From contig JAKBCD010000035.1 in assembly GCA_021808205.1 (NCBI GenBank), positions 1-8,740 on the forward strand: DNA of 8,740 nucleotides. Direction: 5' to 3'. Position 1 is the stretch's first letter, and each line of letters opens with the position of its first letter. Source of the DNA: Pseudomonadota bacterium (lineage in GTDB: Bacteria > Pseudomonadota > Alphaproteobacteria > Acetobacterales > Acetobacteraceae). Below, piece by piece: positions 1 to 6,913 of the stretch. Both the position numbers and the translations under genes were made by a program. The notes beneath the pieces were generated by a model, which saw nothing but the letters and a program-made list of their open reading frames with translations, had not been told where the DNA came from and did not search any database.

Positions 1-20
1 GAATTTTTAAATTGGGCCCC

Positions 21-926
21 ATGATCGGTGAAATTCTAAAGCGCAAACATTGGCCGGTGGTGCGCAAGGCCGTGGTTTCGGGCGCGCGCGCGGCGGCAAC
101 ACAACAGGTTTCACTGGTTGCGGCGGGGTGCGCCTTCTATGCCACGCTGGCGCTGTTTCCCGCCATCACCATGCTGATCTCGCTCTATGGCCTCGCGTTC
201 AACCCGGATACGGTGCAGCCGCAGCTGCATTACCTCCAGAGCTTCATGCCGCCGGATGTCTATAGTCTCATCTCTCAGCGCATCCAGGGCATTGTCAGCC
301 AGCCGGCCAAAGGACTCGGAGTGTCGTTCGCCGTTTCGCTGTTCATATCGCTCTGGTCATCCTCCACCGGCACCAGGTCGGTCATCAACGCCCTGACTCT
401 TGCCTACCAGGAGCGCGAGACGCGCGGCATGATCCGGTTTTATGCCGTGGCGCTCAGCATGACCTTTATCGCCGTGCTGGGCACGGTGCTGGCCATCGGC
501 TTTCTGGTGTTCGTACCCATCGCGCTGGCGTTTCTGGGCCTGCCGGAAAACATGAAGTTTCTGGTGGCGCTGGTGAGCTTTGCTTCCATGGTCGTCTTCG
601 TCATCATCGCGCTGGGTCTGCTCTACCGTTTCGGCCCCGCCGGCAATAACCGCATTTTCTATGCGCCGGGAGCGACCATCGCGACAATCTCCTGGCTGAC
701 GGCATGTTGGCTTTTCGGGCTTTATGTCGGGCATTTTGCGGCCTACAGCGCCACCTATGGGCCGTTGGCAACGATGATCGGCCTGATGATGTGGTTCTAT
801 ATCTCCGCCTATGTCGTGTTGTTCGGCGCCGAGCTTAACGCCGCCATGGACCGGGAATGGCGCCTGCGGCCTCAGCTTCCAGGCGAAAAACCCCCTGGCG
901 CGGAAGGATCTGCGCCGCCGCGATAA
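21..926 (+). CDS. YihY/virulence factor BrkB family inner-membrane protein
   Basis: A 301-residue polytopic membrane protein of the YihY/BrkB (formerly 'ribonuclease BN') family. Seen: hydrophobic segments at about residues 31-58, 99-118, 140-175, 180-203, 217-238 and 250-273, which fits the usual six-span layout, and the family's conserved C-terminal block near residues 245-273 (YGPLATMIGLMMWFY, then LFGAELN). The tail after 280 is polar and Pro/Gly-rich, as expected for a cytoplasmic end. Known of the family: the old RNase BN assignment was withdrawn and the biochemical role is unresolved, with transport or envelope roles proposed. The start at ATG 21 is preferred over TTG 12; no in-frame stop lies before it in the window, so a start further upstream cannot be excluded. 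The acyltransferase gene follows after 42 bases on the same strand with no visible terminator, so it may be co-transcribed with the lipid A cassette. Confidence 0.88.
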   Translation: MIGEILKRKHWPVVRKAVVSGARAAATQQVSLVAAGCAFYATLALFPAITMLISLYGLAFNPDTVQPQLHYLQSFMPPDVYSLISQRIQGIVSQPAKGLGVSFAVSLFISLWSSSTGTRSVINALTLAYQERETRGMIRFYAVALSMTFIAVLGTVLAIGFLVFVPIALAFLGLPENMKFLVALVSFASMVVFVIIALGLLYRFGPAGNNRIFYAPGATIATISWLTACWLFGLYVGHFAAYSATYGPLATMIGLMMWFYISAYVVLFGAELNAAMDREWRLRPQLPGEKPPGAEGSAPPR

Positions 927-968
927 TGAAAATTGGCAAGCGCCGCTGGTTAATGCTACCCGCGCGGG

Positions 969-1631
969 GTGAGTAGCATCCTGAAATCAAAGCCGGCACA
1001 GGCGGTTCTGGCCCGGCTTCTGGCCTGTTATCTCAGGGTTGCCCTGAGGCTGCAATTCGGGGTCAGGATCGAGGGGCGGGAGCATCTTGCCGGCCTGGCC
1101 GAGAGCCAAGCCGTCATTGCCGCCTTCTGGCATGAAATGCTTCCAACCATGCCAGTGCTGTGGCGCGAGGCCCGCAACGCCGGCATGAAACGCCCTGCCG
1201 TGGGGCTGGCCAGCCGCCACCGGGATGGCCAGTTAATCGGCAATATCATGCGTGCCCTCGGCATGGGGCTGGTCTCGGGTTCCAGCTCCAATGGCGGCGT
1301 GGCGGGCATGCAAGAGCTGGTGAGGATGCTCAAGGGTGGCACCAGCGTCATCATCACCCCAGACGGTCCGCGCGGCCCGGCGAGGCATGCGGCGGCCGGG
1401 GTGGCGGCATTGGCAGGGCTCACCGGGGCCAGGATCATACCGTGCGCGGCGGCGACAAGCCGCTTCCTTACCCTGCGGAAAAGCTGGGATCACATGCGTA
1501 TACCGCTGCCTTTCGGGCGGCTGGTATTGGTCTGCGGCGCGCCGCTTAATGTAGCGCGAGAAGATTGGCGTGCGGCGCTGCCGCAGATCGAGGCGGCGCT
1601 GAACGATGCCTTGGTGCGGGCGGCGCCATGA
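969..1631 (+). CDS. DUF374 lysophospholipid-acyltransferase-like protein (LpxJ-type lipid A acyltransferase candidate)
   Basis: A 220-residue protein of the DUF374 acyltransferase family. Seen: FWHEM at residues 53-57, SRHRDGQLIG at 82-91, the SSSNGG segment at 105-110 and TPDGPRGPA at 130-138, the ordered hallmark blocks of this family; a hydrophobic N-terminal segment (about 10-30) suggests membrane association. Known: characterised DUF374 members in epsilonproteobacteria (LpxJ) are lipid A late acyltransferases, unrelated in sequence to LpxL and able to act before Kdo is added. Inference: position directly before waaA and lpxK suggests this protein acylates lipid A or its Kdo-bearing precursor. 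The start is GTG 969, the first usual start codon after the in-frame stop at 951-953; the upstream Shine-Dalgarno is weak. The stop overlaps the waaA start (ATGA). The acyl site and donor cannot be read from sequence. Confidence 0.88.
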   Translation: MSSILKSKPAQAVLARLLACYLRVALRLQFGVRIEGREHLAGLAESQAVIAAFWHEMLPTMPVLWREARNAGMKRPAVGLASRHRDGQLIGNIMRALGMGLVSGSSSNGGVAGMQELVRMLKGGTSVIITPDGPRGPARHAAAGVAALAGLTGARIIPCAAATSRFLTLRKSWDHMRIPLPFGRLVLVCGAPLNVAREDWRAALPQIEAALNDALVRAAP

Positions 1632-2860
1632 TCCTAGAACTTTATGCGGGCGGGACCAGCTTGGCCGCGCCGGTGCTCCGGCGTATGCTCCGGCGCCGCG
1701 CCGCCAGGGGTAAGGAAGTTGCCGAGAGGCTTGGCGAGCGGGAGGGCATTACCCCCATGGAACGCCCGGCGGGGCGGCTGGTCTGGGTGCATGCGGCCAG
1801 TGTGGGGGAGACAATGTCTGCCCTGCCGGTCATCCACTTGCTGGCTTCGAAAGGCCCCGTGCTGCTCACCACCGGCACTTTGACATCCGCGAAGCTTGCG
1901 GCGGAGCGACTGCCAAAAGGGGCGGTTCACCAGTTCGTACCGCTGGATGTGCCGGGTTGGGTGAAGTGTTTTCTGGACCATTGGCAGCCCGATGCGGCGG
2001 TGTTTCTCGAGAGCGAAATATGGCCCAACCTGCTCAGGGCGTGTGATGCACGCGGGATCAGGCGGTTTCTTGTCAACGGCAGGCTGTCCGCAGCCTCCAC
2101 CCGCAGCTGGCGACGGGTACAGGGGGCAGCAAAAAAGCTGCTGGGTGGGTTCGCGGCAATCCATGCCCAGTCAACGGGCGATGCCATGAATTTCCGCGCG
2201 CTGGGTGCTCAGGAAGTATTGGAATGGGGCAATCTGAAATTCCACGCGGCCCCCTTGCCCGGCGATGAAGCAGCATTGGCGGGGTTGCTTGTGGCGATTC
2301 CAGGCCCTCTCTGGCTGGCGGCCAGCACCCATCCGGGCGAGGAGGCGTTGGTGTTCGCCGCTCACCGGGCCTTGCTGGCGGAGTTTCCGGGCCTCGTGAC
2401 AATATTGGTCCCCCGCCACCCTGCGCGCGGGGCGGAGGTGGCGGCGATTTGCGGCGCCGCCCCGCGCCGCGCGCTGGGGCAGGCACCCGTACCGGGGCGG
2501 GTTTATGTCGCCGATACCCTGGGCGAGCTGGGGTTGTTCTTTCGCCTGGCCCCTTTTGCGTTCATCGGCAATTCGCTGGCCGGGTTCGGTGGCCACAACA
2601 TTGTGGAGCCTGCCTTACTGGCCCGCCCGGTTATTTGCGGCCCGCACCTGGAAAATTTCGAGGATGCCGCCGCCCGGCTACGTGCCGCCGAGGCGCTGTT
2701 GGAAGTCACGGATGCGGCTGGTCTTGCCATGGCGGCGCGGCGCTGGCTGACAGACCCGCAAGCCGCCGCCGCGGCAGGCGCTCGCGGGGCCGCTATTTTT
2801 GCGGATGCTGAGCGATTGCCTGAACGGCTCGCAAGCCTCATCCTGGATGGCGTATCATGA
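1628..2860 (+). CDS. waaA: 3-deoxy-D-manno-octulosonic acid (Kdo) transferase
   Basis: Kdo transferase, which moves Kdo from CMP-Kdo to the lipid IVA acceptor at the cytoplasmic face of the inner membrane. It is 410 residues, close to the enterobacterial enzyme. Seen: N-terminal basic/hydrophobic anchor (about 1-27); HAASVGE at 55-61, whose Glu61 matches the family's catalytic-base position; ESEIWPN at 128-134, the second conserved acidic motif; NGRLSAAS at 150-157; GNLKF at 201-205; THPGEE at 234-239; PRHPAR at 262-267; and GNSLAGFGGHNIVEPA at 314-329, which forms the CMP-Kdo side of the C-terminal GT-B domain. ATG 1628 is chosen because it overlaps the previous stop (ATGA), keeps a normal N-terminus, and removes 21 residues of a longer open frame that lies inside the upstream gene. 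Whether it adds one or two Kdo residues cannot be told. It is followed by lpxK with another ATGA overlap. Confidence 0.96.
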   Translation: MILELYAGGTSLAAPVLRRMLRRRAARGKEVAERLGEREGITPMERPAGRLVWVHAASVGETMSALPVIHLLASKGPVLLTTGTLTSAKLAAERLPKGAVHQFVPLDVPGWVKCFLDHWQPDAAVFLESEIWPNLLRACDARGIRRFLVNGRLSAASTRSWRRVQGAAKKLLGGFAAIHAQSTGDAMNFRALGAQEVLEWGNLKFHAAPLPGDEAALAGLLVAIPGPLWLAASTHPGEEALVFAAHRALLAEFPGLVTILVPRHPARGAEVAAICGAAPRRALGQAPVPGRVYVADTLGELGLFFRLAPFAFIGNSLAGFGGHNIVEPALLARPVICGPHLENFEDAAARLRAAEALLEVTDAAGLAMAARRWLTDPQAAAAAGARGAAIFADAERLPERLASLILDGVS

Positions 2861-3801
2861 TCACTCCGGCATTCTGGGCCCACCGCGGGCCCGCGGCACA
2901 ATTTTTGCGCCCCTTCGGGCTTATTACCCGCATTGCGACCGCAAGCCGGATGCGCCGCACGGGCATTTCCCTTGGCATCAAGACCATCTGCGTCGGCAAT
3001 GCGAGCGTGGGCGGTTCCGGCAAGACGGTGGTGGCGCTGGATATTCTGTCCCGCCTGCCTGGCCGCCCGTTTGCCCTCACGCGCGGCTATGGCGGCTCAT
3101 TGCGCGGGCCGGTGCTGGTGGAGCACGGCATTCATGCCCCCGGTGAGGTGGGAGACGAGGCGCTGCTGTTGGCCGATATCGCACCCACGGTGAAGGCCGA
3201 GGACCGTGCCGCCGGCGGTAGGCTGGCGCTGGCGGAGGGTGCCACCGCCATCGTCATGGATGATGGCCTGCAGAACCCGGCCGTGCGGAAGAATTTGTCG
3301 CTGCTCGTGATTGATGGCGGCTATGGCTTTGGCAACGGGTTGCTGCTGCCCGCTGGCCCTTTGCGTGAGCCTGTGCACAGCGCCGCGCGGCGCTGCCACG
3401 CCGCAGTTCTGGTTGGCCATGACGAGACCGGCGCATTGGCGCAGCTGCCACCCGCCCTGCCTGTTCTGCGTGCCAATCTGGTACCCGATTGCGCGGAACC
3501 GCTGGGGCGCCGGCCGGTAATTGCTTTTGCGGGGATCGGCCGGCCGGAGAAATTCTTCCGCTCCGTGCTTTCGCTGGGAGCCGAGATGGTCGGCAGCCAT
3601 GCCTATCCGGACCACCATGTCTACGCCACCAAGGAGGCTTCGGCCTTGCTGGCCGAGGCTGCCAATAAGGGGGCAAAGCTCGTCACCACTGCGAAGGATT
3701 TCGTGAAATTGCCGCCCGCCTTGCGTGCCGCCTGCCTTGTGGTGCAGGCGCGTCTGGTGTGGGAGGATGAAGCAGCGCTGGAAATGCTTCTGAACGCATG
3801 A
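2857..3801 (+). CDS. lpxK: Tetraacyldisaccharide 4'-kinase
   Basis: LpxK uses ATP to phosphorylate the 4'-hydroxyl of the tetraacyl-disaccharide 1-phosphate, giving lipid IVA, at the inner-membrane surface. It is 314 residues, typical for the family. Seen: an N-terminal amphipathic/hydrophobic segment with FWAHRGP near residues 6-12; a Walker A loop VGNASVGGSGKT at 46-57; TRGYGG at 75-80; GDEALLLA at 99-106; and the DDGLQN motif at 135-140, a known variant of the more common DDGFQ. The C-terminal region carries FAGIGRPEKFF, a YPDHH motif and VTTAKDFVKL, all usual for LpxK. ATG 2857 overlaps the waaA stop and the gene's own stop overlaps the next start. The first codons hold a 14-base perfect palindrome (2883-2896) followed by a short T run, described separately. 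Confidence 0.96.
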   Translation: MITPAFWAHRGPAAQFLRPFGLITRIATASRMRRTGISLGIKTICVGNASVGGSGKTVVALDILSRLPGRPFALTRGYGGSLRGPVLVEHGIHAPGEVGDEALLLADIAPTVKAEDRAAGGRLALAEGATAIVMDDGLQNPAVRKNLSLLVIDGGYGFGNGLLLPAGPLREPVHSAARRCHAAVLVGHDETGALAQLPPALPVLRANLVPDCAEPLGRRPVIAFAGIGRPEKFFRSVLSLGAEMVGSHAYPDHHVYATKEASALLAEAANKGAKLVTTAKDFVKLPPALRAACLVVQARLVWEDEAALEMLLNA

Positions 3802-4715
3802 GCGCACCCGAACCGAGTTTGGCCCACCGTTCCGAGGCGAAGCTGTTACATGGGCTTATCCGGCTGCTGGCTTTGCTGCCGCCGGTCGCGGCATCAAAGC
3901 TGGGCGGCGCGGTGGCGGGGTCCATTGGTCCGTTTCTGCCGGTCACGCGAAAGGTTGGGGATGCCAATCTTCGTCTCGCTATGCCGGAACTCTCGACGCA
4001 AGAGCGCAAAACGATCCTGCGCCAGGTCTGGCGAAACCTTGGTCAGACCATCGCTGAACTGGTTTGCCTGCGCGCCTTGCGTGAGAGTCCGAGAGACAGC
4101 CTGAAGCCAGGTTACGTGGTGGAGGGCTGGGATGAGTACGTGACGCCGCATCTGGTGCGCGGGCAGCCGGCACTTTTCTTCACCGGCCACACCGCCAACT
4201 GGGAGGTGATGCCCCTGATCGCCGCCACGAAGAACGTGAATTTCGGCTTCATGTACCGCGCTCCCTCCAACAGGCTGGTGGATGAGATGCTGGGGCGGCT
4301 CCGGCAGGAAGGATATGACAGCCCCGTGCAAATGTTCGCCAAAGGCGCTGCTGGCGCGCGCGCGGCCTATGCGCATGTGCGCAATGGCGGCGCATTGGGG
4401 TTTCTGGTGGATCAGAAGCTGGATACCGGCCTCGCGGTGCCTTTCTTCGGCAAACCCGCCATGACCATGGATGCGTTGGCCAGCTTCGCCCTGCGGCTGC
4501 GCTGTCCCGTATTTCCCATTCACGTCAAGCGCCTTGGCCCGGCGCGGCTGCATGTGGTTTGCGAACCGCCGATCCCGCTGCCGGAAAGTAACGACCGCGC
4601 GGCCGACACGTTGGCGCTCACCGTCGAGGTCAACCGCATCGTGGAAGGCTGGGTGAGGCAAGCACCCGGCGACTGGCTGTGGCTGCACCGGCGCTGGCCA
4701 AAGGGCACGGTCTGA
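3798..4715 (+). CDS. LpxL/HtrB-family lipid A late acyltransferase
   Basis: A 305-residue member of the LpxL/HtrB/MsbB acyltransferase family, which adds secondary acyl chains to lipid A from acyl-ACP. Seen: a hydrophobic N-terminal stretch (about 16-48) that would anchor it to the inner membrane; the catalytic HX4E motif in GHTANWE with His131 and Glu136; MYRAPSN at 152-158; DQKLDTG at 205-211 followed by VPFFG at 214-218; and a C-terminal QAPGDWLWLHRRWP block at about 288-301. These are in the family order and spacing. ATG 3798 lies in the lpxK stop codon (ATGA), so translation is coupled. Sequence alone does not decide between the lauroyl- and myristoyl-type paralogues or the exact acyl chain, so no symbol is given. 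It ends the plus-strand operon, only 17 bases from the stop of the convergent DUF2218 gene. Confidence 0.93.
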   Translation: MSAPEPSLAHRSEAKLLHGLIRLLALLPPVAASKLGGAVAGSIGPFLPVTRKVGDANLRLAMPELSTQERKTILRQVWRNLGQTIAELVCLRALRESPRDSLKPGYVVEGWDEYVTPHLVRGQPALFFTGHTANWEVMPLIAATKNVNFGFMYRAPSNRLVDEMLGRLRQEGYDSPVQMFAKGAAGARAAYAHVRNGGALGFLVDQKLDTGLAVPFFGKPAMTMDALASFALRLRCPVFPIHVKRLGPARLHVVCEPPIPLPESNDRAADTLALTVEVNRIVEGWVRQAPGDWLWLHRRWPKGTV

Positions 4716-4732
4716 GAGGTTCACCGCCAAAT

Positions 4733-5014
4733 TTATCGCCAGGAGATATTCAGCTCCTCGCGGGAGGCAAAGCGCAGTAAATGCCGGTTCACGACGTCCC
4801 TCAGTCGCGCAAGCTCCTCCTTATCCGCCGCGTTCAGAATGATGGAGAGTTTCTGGGCATCCGCATCCATGGTGCAAAGGCCAGTGGCAAAGCTCACCTC
4901 GCCCTGGGTGTTATCTGGTTCCCGCATGGCGGGAAGCTCGCGGGCGAAATGGCTCACGAGTTGGCCGAGATAACGCCTGGCGCTCGCGGTGGTAATGATG
5001 GCAGTGGCATTCAC
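4733..5014 (-). CDS. DUF2218 family small protein
   Basis: A 93-residue protein without signal peptide or membrane span that matches the DUF2218 family by its layout: an N-terminal ITTASARRYLGQLVSHF helix (7-23), a central beta region with TGLCTMDADAQKLSIIL (44-60), and the C-terminal ELARLRDVVNRHLLRFASRE block (68-87, ending in NISWR). Function of the family is unknown to me and nothing in the sequence assigns one; it contains no catalytic motif I recognise and only one Cys (47). The start is GTG 5014, supported by a strong Shine-Dalgarno (AAGGAGA on the minus strand, about 8 bases upstream, near 5022-5029). An ATG four bases inside is out of frame. It is separated from rlmN by a terminator, so probably has its own promoter, and its leader can fold into a strong stem-loop (5044-5080). 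Confidence 0.85.
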   Translation of the reverse strand: MNATAIITTASARRYLGQLVSHFARELPAMREPDNTQGEVSFATGLCTMDADAQKLSIILNAADKEELARLRDVVNRHLLRFASREELNISWR

Positions 5015-5043
5015 GCTCCGCTCTCCTTCTTCTGCGGTAACCT

Positions 5044-5080
5044 GCTTGAAATTTTCCCCCTGGCGGGAGGAACTTCAAGC
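5044..5080 (-). promoter_or_regulatory. Leader stem-loop upstream of the DUF2218 gene
   Basis: Perfect 7-base arms GCTTGAA (5044-5050) and TTCAAGC (5074-5080) enclose a second stem in which 5054-5060 pairs with 5065-5072 around a four-base loop with one bulged A (5068). This gives about 14 base pairs with one small internal loop. No T run follows on either strand, so it does not look like an intrinsic terminator. It sits about 15 bases upstream of the Shine-Dalgarno of the minus-strand DUF2218 gene, within its likely 5' leader. A role in mRNA stability, translation control or protein binding is an inference. Confidence 0.4.
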
Positions 5081-5137
5081 TGTCAGGCTTTGCAAAGAGT
5101 AAAGAAATGCAGCAGGCGGTTTTATGGCCGGAATATG

Positions 5138-5165
5138 AAAAAACCGGCCATAAGGACCGGTTTTT
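5138..5165 (-). terminator. Intrinsic terminator after rlmN
   Basis: The sequence holds ACCGGCC (5143-5149), a four-base ATAA loop, then GG, a single bulged A and CCGGT (5154-5161), flanked by an A run on the left (5138-5143) and a T run on the right (5161-5165). Read on the minus strand it is a GC-rich hairpin ending in a run of T, 18 bases past the rlmN stop, as expected of a Rho-independent terminator. The flanking A/T symmetry means it could also work on plus-strand read-through. It separates rlmN from the DUF2218 gene. Confidence 0.78.
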
Positions 5166-5182
5166 GTTGGAAATAAGGCAGC

Positions 5183-6346
5183 TTACTCGGCCGCTTGCTC
5201 GACAGCGCTCTTCAGCTGCCCACAAGCCGCCAAAATATCCTGCCCGCGCGGGGTGCGGATGGGCGAGGCATAGCCAGCCTGCGTCACAATCGCCGCGAAT
5301 GCCTTTAAAGCCTGCGGCGTTGAGGGTTCGTAATTTGACCCCGGCCAGGGATTGAAAGGGATCAGATTCACCTTGGCCGGCAACCCGGCAATAAGCCGCA
5401 CCAGCTCCCGCGCCTCGGCCTCGGAATCGTTGATACCCTTGAGCATGATGTATTCAAAGGTGATACGCCGCGCATTGGAGGCGCTGGGGTAGCGCCTGCA
5501 GGCGGCGATGAGTTCCTTGATCGGGTATTTCCGGTTCAGCGGCACCAGCTCGTCGCGCAGATCGTCCCGCACCGCATGCAGGGAAACCGCGAGGTTAACC
5601 CCCAGTTCCTCGCCCGCGCGGTCCATCATTGGCACCACACCGGAGGTGGAGAGGGTGATGCGCCGGCGCGAGAGGCCGATGCCCTCGCCATCCATGATGA
5701 TCTTCATGGCTTTCGCGACATTCTCGTAATTATAGAGCGGCTCGCCCATGCCCATCAGCACGATGGTGGAGAGCAGACGCGGTGTTTCACCCCTGGGGCT
5801 TGGCCATTCGCCATAGGCATCGCGCGCGGCCATGAACTGGCCGACGATCTCGGCCGAGGACAAATTACGCGCCAAGCGCTGGGTGCCGGTATGGCAGAAC
5901 CGGCACGAAAGGGTGCAGCCAACCTGAGACGAAAGGCACACGGCACCCCGATCCTCCTGGCGGTCGGGAATATAAACCGTCTCCACCGCTTCATGGTCGC
6001 GGAAGCGGAACAGGAATTTCCGTGTTTCGTCTTTAGAGAGTTGATCAGTCGCCACCTCAGGCCGGCCGATCACGAAGCGTTCCGCCAGCTTCTCCTGCAG
6101 GGGCCGGGCGATGCTGGACATCGCGGAAAACTCCCGCACGCCCTGGTGATAAATCCAGTGCCAAAGCTGCTTGGCGCGGAAGGGCTTTTCGCCAAACGTC
6201 TCAACCTCCGCCGCCAGTTCCTCGCGCGAAAGCCCCACCAGATCCCGCCGCCCATCCGGCAGAATATGCGGTGGCGGCGAGAAATGCGCCGCCTTGGCCA
6301 GAATCCGTTCGCGCTCGGCGGCGGTAAGGTCGAGTGTTACTGACAT
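5183..6346 (-). CDS. rlmN: Dual-specificity 23S rRNA/tRNA adenine-C2 methyltransferase RlmN
   Basis: Radical SAM enzyme that methylates C2 of A2503 in 23S rRNA and, in many bacteria, A37 of some tRNAs, supporting translational fidelity. It is 387 residues, normal for the family. Seen: N-terminal accessory domain with GEKPFRAKQLWHWIY (52-66); the 4Fe-4S motif C144-X3-C148-X2-C151; Cys137, which lies seven residues before the cluster as the conserved catalytic Cys does in the E. coli enzyme; GMGEPLYNYENV in the core; LSTSGVVP; and the C-terminal RTPRGQDILAACGQL, with Cys375 as the methyl-carrying catalytic cysteine. All key residues are present. ATG 6346 overlaps the end of the IalB-family gene by 10 bases and has no clear Shine-Dalgarno of its own, suggesting coupled translation. 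A terminator follows the stop. Confidence 0.96.
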   Translation of the reverse strand: MSVTLDLTAAERERILAKAAHFSPPPHILPDGRRDLVGLSREELAAEVETFGEKPFRAKQLWHWIYHQGVREFSAMSSIARPLQEKLAERFVIGRPEVATDQLSKDETRKFLFRFRDHEAVETVYIPDRQEDRGAVCLSSQVGCTLSCRFCHTGTQRLARNLSSAEIVGQFMAARDAYGEWPSPRGETPRLLSTIVLMGMGEPLYNYENVAKAMKIIMDGEGIGLSRRRITLSTSGVVPMMDRAGEELGVNLAVSLHAVRDDLRDELVPLNRKYPIKELIAACRRYPSASNARRITFEYIMLKGINDSEAEARELVRLIAGLPAKVNLIPFNPWPGSNYEPSTPQALKAFAAIVTQAGYASPIRTPRGQDILAACGQLKSAVEQAAE

Positions 6347-6831
6347 GCGGCGGTAATGGCCTTGTAAGCGTCGGAGAATCCGGTCAGCGAATATTGGTCC
6401 ACCACTGGATGGCCCTGCGGGCCTGGCCCGGTGGCGGTGGCGGTGGCGCCGGCTTCGAAGGCGGCCACCGCAGCAGCGCCGCTGGTGGTAAAGGCGACAT
6501 CTTTCTGCGTGAAGAAATCGAAACTATTGCTGCCCACGGCGAGGCTCACCGTGGCGTTCTTCGGGTAGTCATATCCGGTGGTGATGGAAACCTCATGCGG
6601 TGAGCCCTTGCGGTTCGTCACTGTGAGCATCACCGGGCCGCGGTCTTTGACCGCTGGGCTGGAGCTTTGCGGCGCGGTGAAGGCGTAGCAGATCTCTGCG
6701 TCGCCAGTACCATATGTGGCGGCGGTCCAGTCTCCGAACTTGCCACCATTTGGTCCCAGCGCGCTAGGACCGGCTGCCAGGGCGGCGGCGGGAAGAAGGG
6801 CAAAAATGAAGGATGCAAAGATTGGTTTCAT
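6337..6831 (-). CDS. Invasion-associated locus B (IalB) family secreted protein
   Basis: A 164-residue predicted periplasmic protein. Seen: a Sec signal peptide (Lys2, hydrophobic 4-18, likely cut after ALA at 17-19); the mature start has FGDW at 32-35 and a Cys at 48; a middle block with GPVMLTVTNR (65-74) and EVSITTGYDY (80-89); and a C-terminal VDQYSLTGFSDAYKAI (144-159) with Cys163. This order matches the IalB family, common in alphaproteobacteria and named from Bartonella, where IalB is linked to erythrocyte invasion; in environmental species the role is unknown and 'invasion' should not be read literally. Cys48 and Cys163 could form a disulfide. ATG 6831 is chosen for a compact signal peptide; ATG 6843 would add four residues and neither has a clear Shine-Dalgarno. 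It lies 82 bases after the DUF445 gene and overlaps rlmN. Confidence 0.87.
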   Translation of the reverse strand: MKPIFASFIFALLPAAALAAGPSALGPNGGKFGDWTAATYGTGDAEICYAFTAPQSSSPAVKDRGPVMLTVTNRKGSPHEVSITTGYDYPKNATVSLAVGSNSFDFFTQKDVAFTTSGAAAVAAFEAGATATATGPGPQGHPVVDQYSLTGFSDAYKAITAACQ

Positions 6832-6913
6832 GCGTGGCAACATAAACCAGCAATCGGGCACAACCAAGGCGCGGGAGCTATTTTGATGGAGTCGCCGTTG
6901 TCTTGGGGGCGCT

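Noticed and set aside
1565..1627. Extended N-terminus for waaA (21 more residues).
   Set aside because: The extension lies inside the upstream acyltransferase gene, and ATG 1628 gives the family's usual N-terminus and an ATGA overlap like those of the next two genes.
3097..3807. Long minus-strand open frame (236 codons) across lpxK.
   Set aside because: It is an antisense shadow of a clear lpxK gene with all motifs; its product is His/Gln/Arg-rich, without recognisable domains, and typical of reverse frames in GC-rich genes.
3894..4730. Long minus-strand open frame (278 codons) across the LpxL-family gene.
   Set aside because: Antisense of a strongly supported acyltransferase gene; no family resemblance and low-complexity composition.
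5576..6343. Plus-strand open frame (255 codons) across rlmN.
   Set aside because: rlmN on the minus strand has every catalytic residue; the plus frame has the biased His/Arg/Gly composition of a shadow.
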